A DNA stretch of 64,000 nt from Cupriavidus basilensis (GCF_000876015.1 NZ_BBQM01000014.1:124001-188000); one strand, 5' to 3'; numbered from the stretch's first letter, positions 25,396 to 34,787 are shown. The notes: generated by a model from the sequence alone, not told the origin. A program made the numbers and translations.

Positions 25396-26993
25396 GCGAT
25401 ACCTCCCTGCCCCGCGCCGACTCGGCCGACGTCTGCCTGCTGCTCGAAGGGACCTTTCCCTACGTGAGCGGCGGGGTGTCGAGCTGGGTCAACCAGATGA
25501 TCCGCGCCTTCCCGGAGATCCGCTTCGGCATCGTCTTCATCGGCAGCCGCCGCGAAGACTACGGCGGCATGGTCTATGCGCTGCCCGACAACGTCGTGCA
25601 TCTGGAGACCCATTTCCTCTACGACTTCGCGCCGCCGCCGCTGGTGCACGGCAGCGAGGGCGACCCGATCACCTTCGCCGCCTCGGCGCGCCTGCACGAG
25701 GTGCTGCGCGAACCCGGGCGCGAGGCCGAGGCCGGCGAGCTGATCCGCGAGCTGATGCCCGAGCTCGACGACGACGGCAGCCTCTCCGAGGACGCCTTCC
25801 TGTACAGCCGCCACGCCTGGCAGACCATCACCGACCAGTACCGCCAGTACTGCACGGACCCGTCGTTTACGGACTATTTCTGGACGGTGCGCATCATGCA
25901 CAAGCCGCTGTGGCAGCTTGCGCGCATCGCCGGCAAGCTGCTGCCGGCCAAGGTCTACCACACGGTGTCGACCGGCTATGCCGGCTTTCTCGGCGCCATG
26001 CTGCATTACCAGACCGGGCGCCCGCTGCTGGTGTCCGAGCACGGCATTTACACCAAGGAACGCAAGATCGACCTGTTCCAGAGCCAGTGGATCCGCGACA
26101 ACCGCAACGTGTTCGAGCGCGACATCTCGCAGATCAGCTATTTCCGCGAACTGTGGGTGCGCTTCTTCGAGACGCTCGGCCGCGTGTGCTATGACGCGGG
26201 CGACACCATCGTGGCGCTGTACGAAGGCAACCGCCTGCGCCAGGTGACCGACGGCGCTGCCGCCGAGCGCACGCGCAACATCCCCAACGGCATCAACCTG
26301 CCGCGCCTGTCCGCGCTGCGCGCGAAACGCGCGCCGGGCGTGCCGCCGGTGCTGTGCCTGATCGGGCGGGTGGTGCCGATCAAGGACATCAAGACCTTCA
26401 TCCGCGCCATGCTCACGGTGGTGCGCCAGTATCCGGACGCCGAAGGCTGGATCGCCGGCCCCGAGGACGAGGACCCGGAATACGCGCGCGAATGCCGCAG
26501 CCTGGCCGAGAGCCTGGGGCTGGGCGAGCGCGTCAAGTTCCTCGGCTTCCAGCGCATCGACGACCTGCTGCCCAAGGTGGGCGTGCTGGTGCTGAGCTCG
26601 ATCTCCGAGGCGCTGCCGCTGGTGGTGCTCGAAGGCTTCGCCGCCGGCGTGCCGTGCGTGACCACCGACGTGGGCTCGTGCCGCCAGCTGATCTTCGGCC
26701 TGCCCGGCGAGGATGCCGCGCTGGGCGCGGCGGGCGACGTGGTGCGCATCGCCGACCCGGCCGCGCTGGCGCAGAAGGCCCTCGACCTGCTGGGCTCGCC
26801 CGAGGCCTGGCACGCCGCGCAGCAGGCCGGCATCCGCCGCGTCGAGCGCTACTACACGCAGGAAATGATGGTGGGCAGCTACCGCGAGCTGTACACGCGC
26901 CTGATGGCGCAGTCCGGCGCGCAGGCGCCGGCGGGCGCCTCGCCGGCCAAGGCCGCCCAGGCCGCGGGCTGCCCCATGAAGGGAGGTCGCTGA
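25392..26993 (+). CDS. pelF: PelF: Pel glycosyltransferase (GT4)
   Basis: Cytoplasmic GT-B glycosyltransferase (533 residues) that polymerises the Pel chain from UDP-sugars. The N-terminal lobe begins ADVCLLLEGTFPYVSGGVSS, characteristic of PelF. The donor-binding lobe contains LIGRVVPIKDIKTFI and the retaining GT4 signature E-x7-E as E406 and E414 in SISEALPLVVLEGFAAG. Length is slightly above the Pseudomonas enzyme because of an Ala-rich C-terminal tail. The ATG overlaps the pelE stop as ATGA, and the stop is one base from the pelG ATG. Confidence 0.95.
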   Translation: MSDTSLPRADSADVCLLLEGTFPYVSGGVSSWVNQMIRAFPEIRFGIVFIGSRREDYGGMVYALPDNVVHLETHFLYDFAPPPLVHGSEGDPITFAASARLHEVLREPGREAEAGELIRELMPELDDDGSLSEDAFLYSRHAWQTITDQYRQYCTDPSFTDYFWTVRIMHKPLWQLARIAGKLLPAKVYHTVSTGYAGFLGAMLHYQTGRPLLVSEHGIYTKERKIDLFQSQWIRDNRNVFERDISQISYFRELWVRFFETLGRVCYDAGDTIVALYEGNRLRQVTDGAAAERTRNIPNGINLPRLSALRAKRAPGVPPVLCLIGRVVPIKDIKTFIRAMLTVVRQYPDAEGWIAGPEDEDPEYARECRSLAESLGLGERVKFLGFQRIDDLLPKVGVLVLSSISEALPLVVLEGFAAGVPCVTTDVGSCRQLIFGLPGEDAALGAAGDVVRIADPAALAQKALDLLGSPEAWHAAQQAGIRRVERYYTQEMMVGSYRELYTRLMAQSGAQAPAGASPAKAAQAAGCPMKGGR

Positions 26994-26994
26994 G

Positions 26995-28365
26995 ATGGCG
27001 GGGATCGGTTTCGAGCTGCGCAAGATGCTGCGGCGGGACAGCCTGTCGGGCATGCTCGGCGCCTATGCCTATGCCGGCATCATCAGTTCCGGCCCGTGGG
27101 TGCTGTCGATCGTCGGCATCCTGCTGATCGGCGTGCTGAGCCTGCCGTTCGTGGTGCCGGGCAGCCTGGTGACGCAGTTCCAGGTGTCGGTGACCTACCT
27201 GATCGCGGTCAGCCTGATATTGACCGGGCCGATGCAGCTTGCCTTCACGCGCTTCACCTCGGACCGCCTGTTCGAGAAGCGCGACCACCTCGTGCTGTCG
27301 AACTTCCACGCCGTGGCGCTGCTGGTGACGGTGCTGTCCGGCGCGATCGGCATCGGCTTCGCGCTGTTCTCGTTCCAGGCGCAGTCGGTGCTGTACCGGC
27401 TGCTGATGATCGCCGGCTTCGTGGTCATGAGCAACATCTGGATCGCGGTGATCTTCCTGTCGGGGATGAAGCAGTACAAGGCCATCGTGTGGACCTTCCT
27501 GATCGGCTACACCTTCACGGTGGTGGCCGCGCTGGCGCTGCGCGGCTTCGGCCTGGAAGGGCTGCTGTCCGGCTTCGTGGCGGGCCAGCTGAGCCTGCTC
27601 ACGGCGATGGTGGTGCTGATCTACCGCAACTACACCAGCCAGCGCTTCATGTCGTTCGAGGTGTTCCAGCGCCGCTACGCCTACCCGAGCCTGATGCTCA
27701 TCGGCCTGCTGTACAACCTCGGCATCTGGCTCGACAAGTTCATGTTCTGGTACGCGCCGTCCACCGGCCAGCAGGTGATCGGGCCGCTGCACGCATCGAT
27801 CATCTACGACATCCCGGTGTTCCTGGCCTACCTGGCGATCATTCCCGGCATGGCGGTGTTCCTGGTGCGCATCGAGACCGATTTCGTCGAGTACTACGAT
27901 GCGTTCTACAACGCCGTGCGCGGCGGCAGCTCGCTCGAGCACGTCGAGGACATGCGCAACACGATGGTGCAGACCATCCGCCTGGGGCTGTACGAGATCG
28001 TCAAGGTGCAGGCCATCGCCGCGCTGCTGCTGTTCGTGGTGGGGCGCTACATCCTGGCGCTGCTGGGCATCTCCGAGCTGTACCTGCCGCTGCTGTACGT
28101 GGATGTGATCGGCGCCAGTCTCCAGGTGGTGCTGCTGGGCGTGCTGAACATCTACTTCTACCTGGACCGCCGCCGCGAGGTGCTGTTGCTGACCGCGCTG
28201 TTCGTGATCCTCAACGTGGCGCTGACCTCGCTTACGCTGCAGCTTGGCCCGGCCTGGTACGGCTACGGCTTCGCCGTGTCGCTGCTGGTCGTGGTGGCGC
28301 TGGCGATCTACCTGCTCGACCGCAAGCTGGATCGGCTCGAATACGAGACCTACATGCTGCAATAG
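26995..28365 (+). CDS. pelG: PelG: inner-membrane Pel synthase/transport subunit
   Basis: A 456-residue polytopic membrane protein of the MOP (flippase-like) superfamily, thought to carry the growing Pel chain across the inner membrane with PelD, PelE and PelF. About twelve membrane helices can be read, starting after the family-typical MAGIGFELRKMLRRDS. Conserved stretches include YAGIISSGPWVLSI, GLLYNLGIWLDKFMFW and VRIETDFVEYYDAFY. It begins one base after the pelF stop and is the last pel gene. A 217-base gap with a GC-rich hairpin separates it from the next regulator gene. Confidence 0.95.
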   Translation: MAGIGFELRKMLRRDSLSGMLGAYAYAGIISSGPWVLSIVGILLIGVLSLPFVVPGSLVTQFQVSVTYLIAVSLILTGPMQLAFTRFTSDRLFEKRDHLVLSNFHAVALLVTVLSGAIGIGFALFSFQAQSVLYRLLMIAGFVVMSNIWIAVIFLSGMKQYKAIVWTFLIGYTFTVVAALALRGFGLEGLLSGFVAGQLSLLTAMVVLIYRNYTSQRFMSFEVFQRRYAYPSLMLIGLLYNLGIWLDKFMFWYAPSTGQQVIGPLHASIIYDIPVFLAYLAIIPGMAVFLVRIETDFVEYYDAFYNAVRGGSSLEHVEDMRNTMVQTIRLGLYEIVKVQAIAALLLFVVGRYILALLGISELYLPLLYVDVIGASLQVVLLGVLNIYFYLDRRREVLLLTALFVILNVALTSLTLQLGPAWYGYGFAVSLLVVVALAIYLLDRKLDRLEYETYMLQ

Positions 28366-28384
28366 GACAGGTCAGGGCCGCCCC

Positions 28385-28404
28385 GCGCGCCGGCACCGGC
28401 GCGC
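28385..28404. terminator. GC-rich hairpin after pelG (weak terminator candidate)
   Basis: A perfect 20-bp palindrome, GCGCGCCGGC followed by its complement half ACCGGCGCGC with a minimal central loop, lies 20 bases after pelG. The nearest T-rich run (GATTTTCGG) is about ten bases further on, so termination is likely partial. Some read-through into the downstream regulatory genes is possible. Confidence 0.35.
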
Positions 28405-28582
28405 CGCCGCCCGATTTTCGGTACCATTCTCCCCACGTGCCCGGCCCCCGCCGGGCTGTCGTGCTTGCGGGCGCCGCGCCAGCGCCCGCCTGCGCTTGCT
28501 TGCCACGCCCGCCTGTCGTGCCCATGCCCGTGCCGGTGCGTGGCGCGGCGGCGGGCGCGGGCGGCGCGATGAAGAGGTAAGT

Positions 28583-29293
28583 ATGAGAATAGCTTCGGTG
28601 GAAGACGACAAGAGCCAGGCCGAGCTGATCCAGCAGATCCTGGTCTCGGCCGGCCACGAGTGCGAATGCTTCGCCAGCGGCGGCAGCTTCCTGCGCGCCC
28701 TGCGCGACAAGGCGTTCGACCTGCTGGTGGTGGACTGGCAACTGCCCGACACCAGCGGTTTCGAGGTGGTCACCTGGGTGCGCCAGAATTCCGGGCGCAA
28801 CCCGCCCATCCTGTTCCTGACCAGCCGCTCGCTGGAAGAGGACATCGTCGCCGGGCTCGGCGCGGGCGCCGACGACTACATGATCAAGCCGGTGCGCCGC
28901 GCCGAGCTGGTGGCGCGCGTGGGCGCGCTGCTGCGCCGCACGTATCCGCAGGCGCAGCAGGACGGCGACCTGATCCGCGTGGGCAGCTACCTGGTCGACC
29001 CGGCCGCGCGCACGGTGGAAGTGGGCGGCGTGCGCGCCGAGGTCTCGCCGCGCGAATTCGATCTGGCGCTGTTCCTGTTCCGCAACCTCGGCCGGCTGCT
29101 CTCGCGCGAGGTGGTCGAGCAGGCGGTGTGGGGCAGGGCCATCGGCGCGGGCTCGCGCACGCTGGACACGCATATCTCGCGCCTGCGCATCAAGCTCGCG
29201 CTGCGGCCCGAGAACGGCGTGCGCCTGACCTCCGTGTATTCGCACGGCTATCGCTTCGAAGCCACGGCAGATGGCGACAAGCAGGAAGACTGA
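28583..29293 (+). CDS. OmpR-family response regulator
   Basis: A 236-residue response regulator. The receiver has E7/D8/D9 and the phospho-acceptor D51 in LLVVDWQLPD, with LTSRS and IKPVRR supplying the other conserved positions. The C-terminal winged helix (about 135-230) contains VSPREFDLALFLFRNLGRLL and the wing RLTSVYSHGYRFE. The start ATG follows AAGAGGTAAGT. It is followed after four bases by the LysM-FecR gene, which in turn overlaps the CHASE2 kinase gene, so the three form one unit. Its proximity to pel makes the pel genes a plausible but untested target. Confidence 0.9.
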   Translation: MRIASVEDDKSQAELIQQILVSAGHECECFASGGSFLRALRDKAFDLLVVDWQLPDTSGFEVVTWVRQNSGRNPPILFLTSRSLEEDIVAGLGAGADDYMIKPVRRAELVARVGALLRRTYPQAQQDGDLIRVGSYLVDPAARTVEVGGVRAEVSPREFDLALFLFRNLGRLLSREVVEQAVWGRAIGAGSRTLDTHISRLRIKLALRPENGVRLTSVYSHGYRFEATADGDKQED

Positions 29294-29297
29294 GTTT

Positions 29298-31085
29298 ATG
29301 AAGCGGTTCGACATGGCGACAAGCAGAACGGGCGGGATGGTCGGAATGGGCGGGATGGGCAGGATGGGTGGAGCGCGTGGCGCGGGCAGCGCGCGCGGCA
29401 TGGCAGGCCGCGCCGCGCGGCATCCGCGCCTGCGCGCGGTGCTCGGCGCAATGGGCACGATGGGCGCGGCCGGCCTGATCGGCATGCTCGGCGCCGGCTG
29501 GCCCGGCGATGCGGCCGCGCAGGCCGCGGGCGCGGACGGGCAGGACTTCATCTACCTGGTGCGCCCGGGCGACACGCTCATCGGCCTGGCCGGGCAGTTC
29601 ATGGACACGCCCGGCGGCTGGCGCGAGCTGCAGGCCCTCAACAAGGTGGCGGACCCCTACCACCTGCCGCCCGGCATGCGCCTGCGCATCCCGCTCGCGC
29701 GCATCCCGGTCGTGCCGGGCAGCGCGCGCGTGGTGTTCGTCACCGGCACGGCCCGCGCCGACGGCCGCGCGCTGCAGGCCGGCATGACGCTGGCCGAGGG
29801 CGCGCGCCTGGCGACGGAAGCCGGCGCCACCGTCACCATCGAGCTGGGCGACGGCTCGCGCGTCACGGTGCCGCCCGCGAGCGCGGTGGAAGTCCGCCGC
29901 CTGCGCGCGTTCGCGCGCACCGGGCTGACCGACACCGTGATCGGCATCGACCGCGGCGAGGTGGATTCCCGCGTGGCGCCGCGCGGCACCGGCGTGGGGC
30001 GCTACGAGATCCGCACGCCGTCGCTGGTGACGGGCGTGCGCGGCACGCATTTCCGCGTCGGCACCGACGACGGCGCCAGCCAGGGCGCGGTGCTCGAAGG
30101 CCGCGTGCAGGCCAGCGCCCGGCGCGGCCAGCGGGCCGCGGTGGCGGCCGGCTACGGCGTCAGCGTGTCGGCCGCCGGCGTGCTGGCGCGGCCGGTCGCG
30201 CTGCTGCCCGCGCCGGCGCTGGCGCCGCTGCCGTCGCCGCTGCTGGCCAGCAGCGCCACCGTCACCTGGACGCCGGTCGCCAGCGCCGCCGCCTACCGCG
30301 TGGTGGTGTCGCGCGATGCCGCCCAGACCGAGCTGCTGTCGTCGCAGACCGTGGGCGGCGCCGAGGCCGCGCTGCAGGACCTGCCCGAGGGCACGCTGTA
30401 CCTGGGCGTGAGCGCGCTCGACGCGCGGCGGCTCGGCGGCGCCGGCACGGTGGCGCCGCTGGTGGTGCGGCTCAACCCGGCCGCGCCGTTTACGCTCGCG
30501 CCCGAGCGCGGCGGCACCGCCTACGGCGAGGAAGCCGCGCTGCGCTGGGCCGAAGTCACCGGCGTCGCCCAATACGAATACGAGGTGGCCGCCGACGCCG
30601 ACTTCCGCCAGGGCGTCGTGCGCGCGCGCGCGGACACGCCGTCGGCCAGCCTGCCGCTGGCGCCGGGCCGCTGGTGGTGGCGCGTGCGCTCGCTCGACGC
30701 CGCCGGCCAGCCGGGCCCGTGGAGCGAGCCGGTGGCCTTCACGCAGGAGCCGTCGCCGCCGCAGCCGAGCTTCGACGACGACGGCGGCGACACGCTGCAC
30801 ATCGCCTGGCCCGGCGCCGCGGCCGGCGCGGCGCAGGCCTACCGCCTGCAGATGGCCGCCGATGCGGCCTTCACGCAGATCGTGGCCGACGTGCGCAGCG
30901 ACACCAACGACGCGCGCCTGCCGCGCCCGGCCAGCGGCACCTATTTCGTGCGGGTCGGGCGCGAGAGCGCCGCCGCCGGGCCGCACTACTCCGCACGCCA
31001 GCGCATCGAGGTGAAGCAGTACGTGCGCGACGCGCAAGGCCGGCCGGTAGGCGCCGGCGGGCGCATGCTCGACCGTGCCGACTGA
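29298..31085 (+). CDS. Exported LysM-FecR protein with FN3-like repeats
   Basis: A 595-residue exported protein. An N-terminal Gly/Met/Arg-rich stretch leads into a hydrophobic signal segment ending near AAAQAAG. A LysM peptidoglycan-binding domain spans about 84-132 (YLVRPGDTLIGLA, LNKVADPYHLPPGMRLRIP). A FecR-type domain follows (about 145-262: LGDGSRVTVPPASAVEV, TPSLVTGVRGTHFRVGT). Three repeats of about 90 residues close the protein, each with a W..V..A..Y.....D pattern like FN3 domains. Together these suggest a peptidoglycan-tethered envelope sensor or adaptor. It lies between a response regulator and a CHASE2 kinase; the kinase start overlaps its end by 11 bases. Confidence 0.85.
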   Translation: MKRFDMATSRTGGMVGMGGMGRMGGARGAGSARGMAGRAARHPRLRAVLGAMGTMGAAGLIGMLGAGWPGDAAAQAAGADGQDFIYLVRPGDTLIGLAGQFMDTPGGWRELQALNKVADPYHLPPGMRLRIPLARIPVVPGSARVVFVTGTARADGRALQAGMTLAEGARLATEAGATVTIELGDGSRVTVPPASAVEVRRLRAFARTGLTDTVIGIDRGEVDSRVAPRGTGVGRYEIRTPSLVTGVRGTHFRVGTDDGASQGAVLEGRVQASARRGQRAAVAAGYGVSVSAAGVLARPVALLPAPALAPLPSPLLASSATVTWTPVASAAAYRVVVSRDAAQTELLSSQTVGGAEAALQDLPEGTLYLGVSALDARRLGGAGTVAPLVVRLNPAAPFTLAPERGGTAYGEEAALRWAEVTGVAQYEYEVAADADFRQGVVRARADTPSASLPLAPGRWWWRVRSLDAAGQPGPWSEPVAFTQEPSPPQPSFDDDGGDTLHIAWPGAAAGAAQAYRLQMAADAAFTQIVADVRSDTNDARLPRPASGTYFVRVGRESAAAGPHYSARQRIEVKQYVRDAQGRPVGAGGRMLDRAD

Positions 31086-33486
31086 GCAGGCCCGCATCGC
31101 GCGGATCGCCCGCGCCGCCGCGCGCGCCCGCGCGCTGGCGCGCCTGCCGATGCGCCTGCTGGCCGGCTACCAGCGCCGCACGCTGGTGGAGTGGGCGCTG
31201 CTGAGCGCGGCGGTGCTGCTGCTGGTGGCGGCCTGCGCGCTGCTGGGCTGGAGCGAGCGCGCCGACAAGGCGGTCTACGACCTCGCCGTGGTGGCCCAGC
31301 GCCACGCGCCCGCCGACGACATCGTCATCGTCGCCATCGACGATCCGGGCATCACCGCGATCGGCCGCTGGCCGTGGCGCCGCCACGTGCTGGCCGACCT
31401 GATCGACCACGTCGCCGCCGGCGCGCCGCGCGTGATCGGCGTGGACGTGATCCTCTCCGAACCGGACCTGCAGCATCCCGCGGACGACCGCGCGCTGGCG
31501 CTGGCGATGGCGCGCGCCGGCAACGTGGTGCTGCCCGCGCTGGCCGAGCCCGGCGGCGATGGCCTGCAGGTGCGCTATCCGCTGACCGGCCTGGGCAGCG
31601 CGGTGGGCCACATCAACATCGCCGTGGACCTCGACGGCATCGCGCGCCAGGTATTCCTGCAGGAAGGCCTGCCGGGCCAGCTGCTCGATCATTTCTCGGC
31701 GGCGATGGTCGCCTTCGGCCGCCCGCCGCGGCCGGTGTCCGGCTACCGGCACGACCACCAGGACAGCGCGCCCGACGCCGACGGCTGGCTGCACCGCTAC
31801 CGCTTGCGCATTCCGTTCGCCGGGCCGCCCGGCACGTTTCGCCAGATCCCCGTGCTCGACGTGCTCGGCGGCAAGCTGCCGCCGGACACCTTCCGCGGCA
31901 AGGCGGTGCTGATCGGCGCCACCGCCAGCGGGCTGGGCGACGTCTATCCCACGCCGGTCTCGCGCGACGGCCACGGCATGAGCGGCGTGGAGATCATCGC
32001 CAACGCCATGCACGCGCTCGAGCACGACAGCGCCATCGTGGCGCTGCCGGCGCCGTGGTTCTGGCTCGGCACGCTGCTGCCGGTGCTGCTGGCGGCGCTG
32101 GCCGCGCTGGCGCTCACGCCGCGCAACGCGCTGGTGGTGACGGTGGCGCTGCTGGCCGGCACGCTGGGCGCGAGCCTGCTGCTGGTGGTGCTGGGCCACC
32201 TGTGGTTCGCGCCGGTCAGCGCGGTGCTGGGCTGCGGCCTGCTGTACCCGCTGTGGAGCTGGCGCCGGCAGGAAGCCGCGCTGCAGTTCCTCACCGACGA
32301 GCTGGCGCAGCTCGAGGCCGAGCCGGGCCTGCTGGCGATGCCCGCCGACGAAGGCGAGCCCCGCCGCGGGCGCAACCTCGACACCCGCATGCGGGCGGTC
32401 TACCGCATGACCACGCGCCTGCGCGACCTGCGCCAGTTCCTCGCCGACGGGCTGGAAGGCCTGCCGGAGGCCACCGTGATCTGCGACCCGGCCGGGCGCG
32501 TGCTGCTGGCCAACCGCCGCAGCCTGCTGCTGGCGCCGCGCACGCTGGCGCCGCTGGCCGACGTGGCGGTGCCGCGCCCGCGCATCGGCGAGCTGGTCGA
32601 CGAGGTGTTCGTCCAGCCCAAGGCCGGCCACGAATACTGGGAGCAGCTGCGGCGCGCCCACGCCGGCGGCGACAGCGCGCAGGCGCCGCCCGGCGTGGAG
32701 CTGGAAGGGCGCGACCAGCGCCCCATGCTGTTGCGCGGCGCGCCGCTGCGCAGCGACACCGGCGGCGTGGCCGGCCTCATCATCAGCGTGATCGACATCA
32801 CCCAGGTGCGCATGGCCGAGCGCCGGCGCGAGGAATCGCTGCGCTTCATCTCGCACGACATGCGCTCGCCGCAAGCCTCCATCCTCGCGCTGATCGAACT
32901 GCAGCGCGAAGAAAGCCGCGCGCTGCCGCAGGCCGCGCTGCTGGCCCGCATCGGCGACTACGCCAGCCGCACGCTGGAGCTGGCCGACGACTTCATCCGC
33001 CTGGCCCGCGCCGAGGCGCCGCACCTGAACTTTATCGAAGTCGATCTCGCCGGCGTGGTGCTCGACGCCACCGACGAGCTATGGGCGCTGGCCAGCGCCG
33101 CGCGCATCGACCTGCGCCTGGAGATGGGGGAAGAACAGCCGATGGTCACGGCCGAACCCGTGCTGCTGGTGCGCGCGATCGCCAACCTGGTGAGCAACGC
33201 CATCAAGTTCAGCCCGCCGCAGAGCACCGTCACGGTACGCCTGTACCGCGTGCCGCAGGGCGTGGCCATCGACGTGGCCGACCAGGGCCGGGGCATCGCG
33301 GTGGAAGATCAGGGCCGCCTGTTCCAGCCGTTCGCGCGCCTGCGCGACAACGAGCGCAACGCGCCCGCCGGCAGCGGCCTGGGGCTGGTGTTCGTCAAGA
33401 CGGTGGTGGAGCGGCACGGCGGCGAGATCCGCCTGGCCAGCGAAGCGGGGAAGGGGGCGACGTTTACCATCGTGCTGCCGTGCTGA
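31075..33486 (+). CDS. CHASE2-domain sensor histidine kinase
   Basis: An 803-residue sensor kinase. One N-terminal membrane helix (about 42-60), an extracytoplasmic CHASE2 domain (from DKAVYDLAVVAQRHAP through IDDPGITAIGRWPWRR to about 330), then three closely spaced membrane helices to about 395 give the usual CHASE2 topology. A PAS-like segment follows (ATVICDPAGRVLLANRR). The phospho-acceptor is H594 in FISHDMRSPQ. The ATPase domain shows NLVSNAIKFS, DQGRGIAVED and GSGLGLVFVK. The GTG at 31075 overlaps the LysM-FecR gene. The CHASE2 ligand is unknown, but FecR-type proteins are frequent CHASE2 neighbours. Confidence 0.92.
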   Translation: MPTEQARIARIARAAARARALARLPMRLLAGYQRRTLVEWALLSAAVLLLVAACALLGWSERADKAVYDLAVVAQRHAPADDIVIVAIDDPGITAIGRWPWRRHVLADLIDHVAAGAPRVIGVDVILSEPDLQHPADDRALALAMARAGNVVLPALAEPGGDGLQVRYPLTGLGSAVGHINIAVDLDGIARQVFLQEGLPGQLLDHFSAAMVAFGRPPRPVSGYRHDHQDSAPDADGWLHRYRLRIPFAGPPGTFRQIPVLDVLGGKLPPDTFRGKAVLIGATASGLGDVYPTPVSRDGHGMSGVEIIANAMHALEHDSAIVALPAPWFWLGTLLPVLLAALAALALTPRNALVVTVALLAGTLGASLLLVVLGHLWFAPVSAVLGCGLLYPLWSWRRQEAALQFLTDELAQLEAEPGLLAMPADEGEPRRGRNLDTRMRAVYRMTTRLRDLRQFLADGLEGLPEATVICDPAGRVLLANRRSLLLAPRTLAPLADVAVPRPRIGELVDEVFVQPKAGHEYWEQLRRAHAGGDSAQAPPGVELEGRDQRPMLLRGAPLRSDTGGVAGLIISVIDITQVRMAERRREESLRFISHDMRSPQASILALIELQREESRALPQAALLARIGDYASRTLELADDFIRLARAEAPHLNFIEVDLAGVVLDATDELWALASAARIDLRLEMGEEQPMVTAEPVLLVRAIANLVSNAIKFSPPQSTVTVRLYRVPQGVAIDVADQGRGIAVEDQGRLFQPFARLRDNERNAPAGSGLGLVFVKTVVERHGGEIRLASEAGKGATFTIVLPC

Positions 33487-33508
33487 GTGGCACGGCGCGC
33501 GGCCACGC

Positions 33509-33706
33509 TCAGCGCGCCGCGTGCGTGCTGCTCGGCTCCTGCCCGGGCGCTGCCTGCGCGGCCGCGCGGCTGTCCATCTGCCGGATCTTGCGCGCGGCGC
33601 GCTGTTCGTTGTCTTCCTGCAAGGTGACGCACAGCACGGTGAGCAGCGCGAACGCCACCATGCATAGCGCGATATAGCCAAGCAGCTTGGTTCGTTCGGA
33701 TCGCAT
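33509..33706 (-). CDS. Small single-helix membrane protein
   Basis: A 65-residue protein with a basic N-terminus (MRSERTKLLG), one clear membrane helix (YIALCMVAFALLTVLCVTL) and a charged, probably cytoplasmic or periplasmic tail (QEDNEQRAARKIRQMDSR). The composition is that of a real small membrane protein, not a shadow frame. No strong ribosome-binding site is seen before the ATG at 33706. It converges with the CHASE2 kinase gene, 22 bases apart. Function unknown. Confidence 0.5.
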   Translation of the reverse strand: MRSERTKLLGYIALCMVAFALLTVLCVTLQEDNEQRAARKIRQMDSRAAAQAAPGQEPSSTHAAR

Positions 33707-33905
33707 CGGCGTGCCTGTGGTGAATAGCGCTGGATTCTAGGCGCGCCGCGCGCAGGCAATGTCAACAAATGCAAGGGCTGGCCGCGCGCGTGCCGTCACG
33801 GCATCGGCGCGTGCGCGGGGCCGTCATGCCGGCGCGGGCCACGGCATGCCACTGCGGCGCACCGCGCGGCCATGCTACGATCCGCGCCTATCTCGGAGAA
33901 TGAAG

Positions 33906-34082
33906 ATGTCTTTTACTTGCCAGAACCAATCGTGCCGCATGCGCTGGGAAGAGGCGGATGTGACGATCAAGGATGAAGGCCAGGGCCTGCTGTTCCGTTG
34001 CCCCGTATGCAACTCGCGCAACCCGGTGGTGCCGCAGCGCCGCCCGGACGGCACCATCCGCTACCAGCAGCGCACCAGGTAA
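33906..34082 (+). CDS. Small zinc-ribbon protein
   Basis: A 58-residue protein that is almost entirely a zinc ribbon: SFTCQNQSCRMRWEEADV supplies two cysteines and LLFRCPVCNSRNPV two more. Such mini-ribbons are common, poorly studied conserved proteins in Burkholderiales. The ATG at 33906 is preferred over 33900 because GGAGA lies seven bases before it. It converges with yciH, 13 bases apart. A nucleic-acid or protein-binding role is likely but unproven. Confidence 0.75.
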   Translation: MSFTCQNQSCRMRWEEADVTIKDEGQGLLFRCPVCNSRNPVVPQRRPDGTIRYQQRTR

Positions 34083-34095
34083 TCCCGCGGCGGGC

Positions 34096-34458
34096 TCAGC
34101 CGCCCGCGCGCTTGACCGTCATGCCGCGCTGGCGCAGCTTCTCGATCACGGCGTCGCAGTGGTCGCCTTGGATCTCGATCACGCCGTCCTTGACGGTGCC
34201 GCCCGAGCCGCAGGCCGCCTTGAGTTCCTTGCCGAGCTGGGCCAGCGCCAGCGGCGCCAGTGCCACGCCGCGCACCAGCGTCACGCCCTTGCCCTTGCGG
34301 CCCTTGGTTTCCCGCGATACCCGCACGATGCCGTCGCCTTGCGCGGCCGGCTGCGCCTTGCCGCAGGCGCAGGCCGCGGCGGGGTTGCCGCAGCCGGGGC
34401 ACATGCGGCCGTGTTCCGTGGAATAGACCAGCGAGCTGGCGGGTTTGGGCCCTGGCAT
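34096..34458 (-). CDS. yciH: YciH/SUI1-family translation initiation factor
   Basis: A 120-residue bacterial homologue of eukaryotic eIF1/SUI1. The N-terminal 35 residues include a cysteine-rich patch (MCPGCGNPAAACACG). The SUI1 domain follows: VRVSRETKGRKGKGVTLVRG, the conserved LAQLGKELKAACGSGGTVKD and GDHCDAVIEKLRQRGMTVK. YciH is thought to modulate start-codon fidelity and expression of some mRNAs in bacteria. Length and sequence are standard for Betaproteobacteria. Confidence 0.92.
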   Translation of the reverse strand: MPGPKPASSLVYSTEHGRMCPGCGNPAAACACGKAQPAAQGDGIVRVSRETKGRKGKGVTLVRGVALAPLALAQLGKELKAACGSGGTVKDGVIEIQGDHCDAVIEKLRQRGMTVKRAGG

Positions 34459-34553
34459 GACGACGTTCCTGGTGGCGGGGCGGCATGCCCCGGGGCAGGG
34501 CAGGGTACGTCAGGCGGGCGCCGCCGGCAAGCGTGCCGGCGCGAGGCGCCGGG

Positions 34554-34787
34554 CTAGCGGCCGGCGGGACTGCCGTAGAACGTGCCGGTGCGGGGGTTCG
34601 ACACGATATAGGTATTGCGCCTGGCCCAGGTCTGGGCGGCCATGAATGCTTCCGGCTCGCGCTGGGTCCACTCGCTGGTCATCAGCGGCGCGGCTTCCTG
34701 CTCGGTGGTCATGTATACGGCTGCCTTGTGCAGGGCCGCGCGGCCCTTGCCTCCCGGAATCGTAATGGTGCGAATCGTCACGCGCAT
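34554..34787 (-). CDS. Small conserved protein of unknown function
   Basis: A 77-residue basic protein (MRVTIRTITIPGGKGRAALH, later SEWTQREPEAFMAAQTWARR) with no membrane helix or cysteines. A GGAGG ribosome-binding site nine bases before the ATG at 34787 supports it. An in-frame upstream extension exists but lacks this support. No family is recognised. It is followed by yciH in the same direction, 95 bases away. Confidence 0.55.
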   Translation of the reverse strand: MRVTIRTITIPGGKGRAALHKAAVYMTTEQEAAPLMTSEWTQREPEAFMAAQTWARRNTYIVSNPRTGTFYGSPAGR

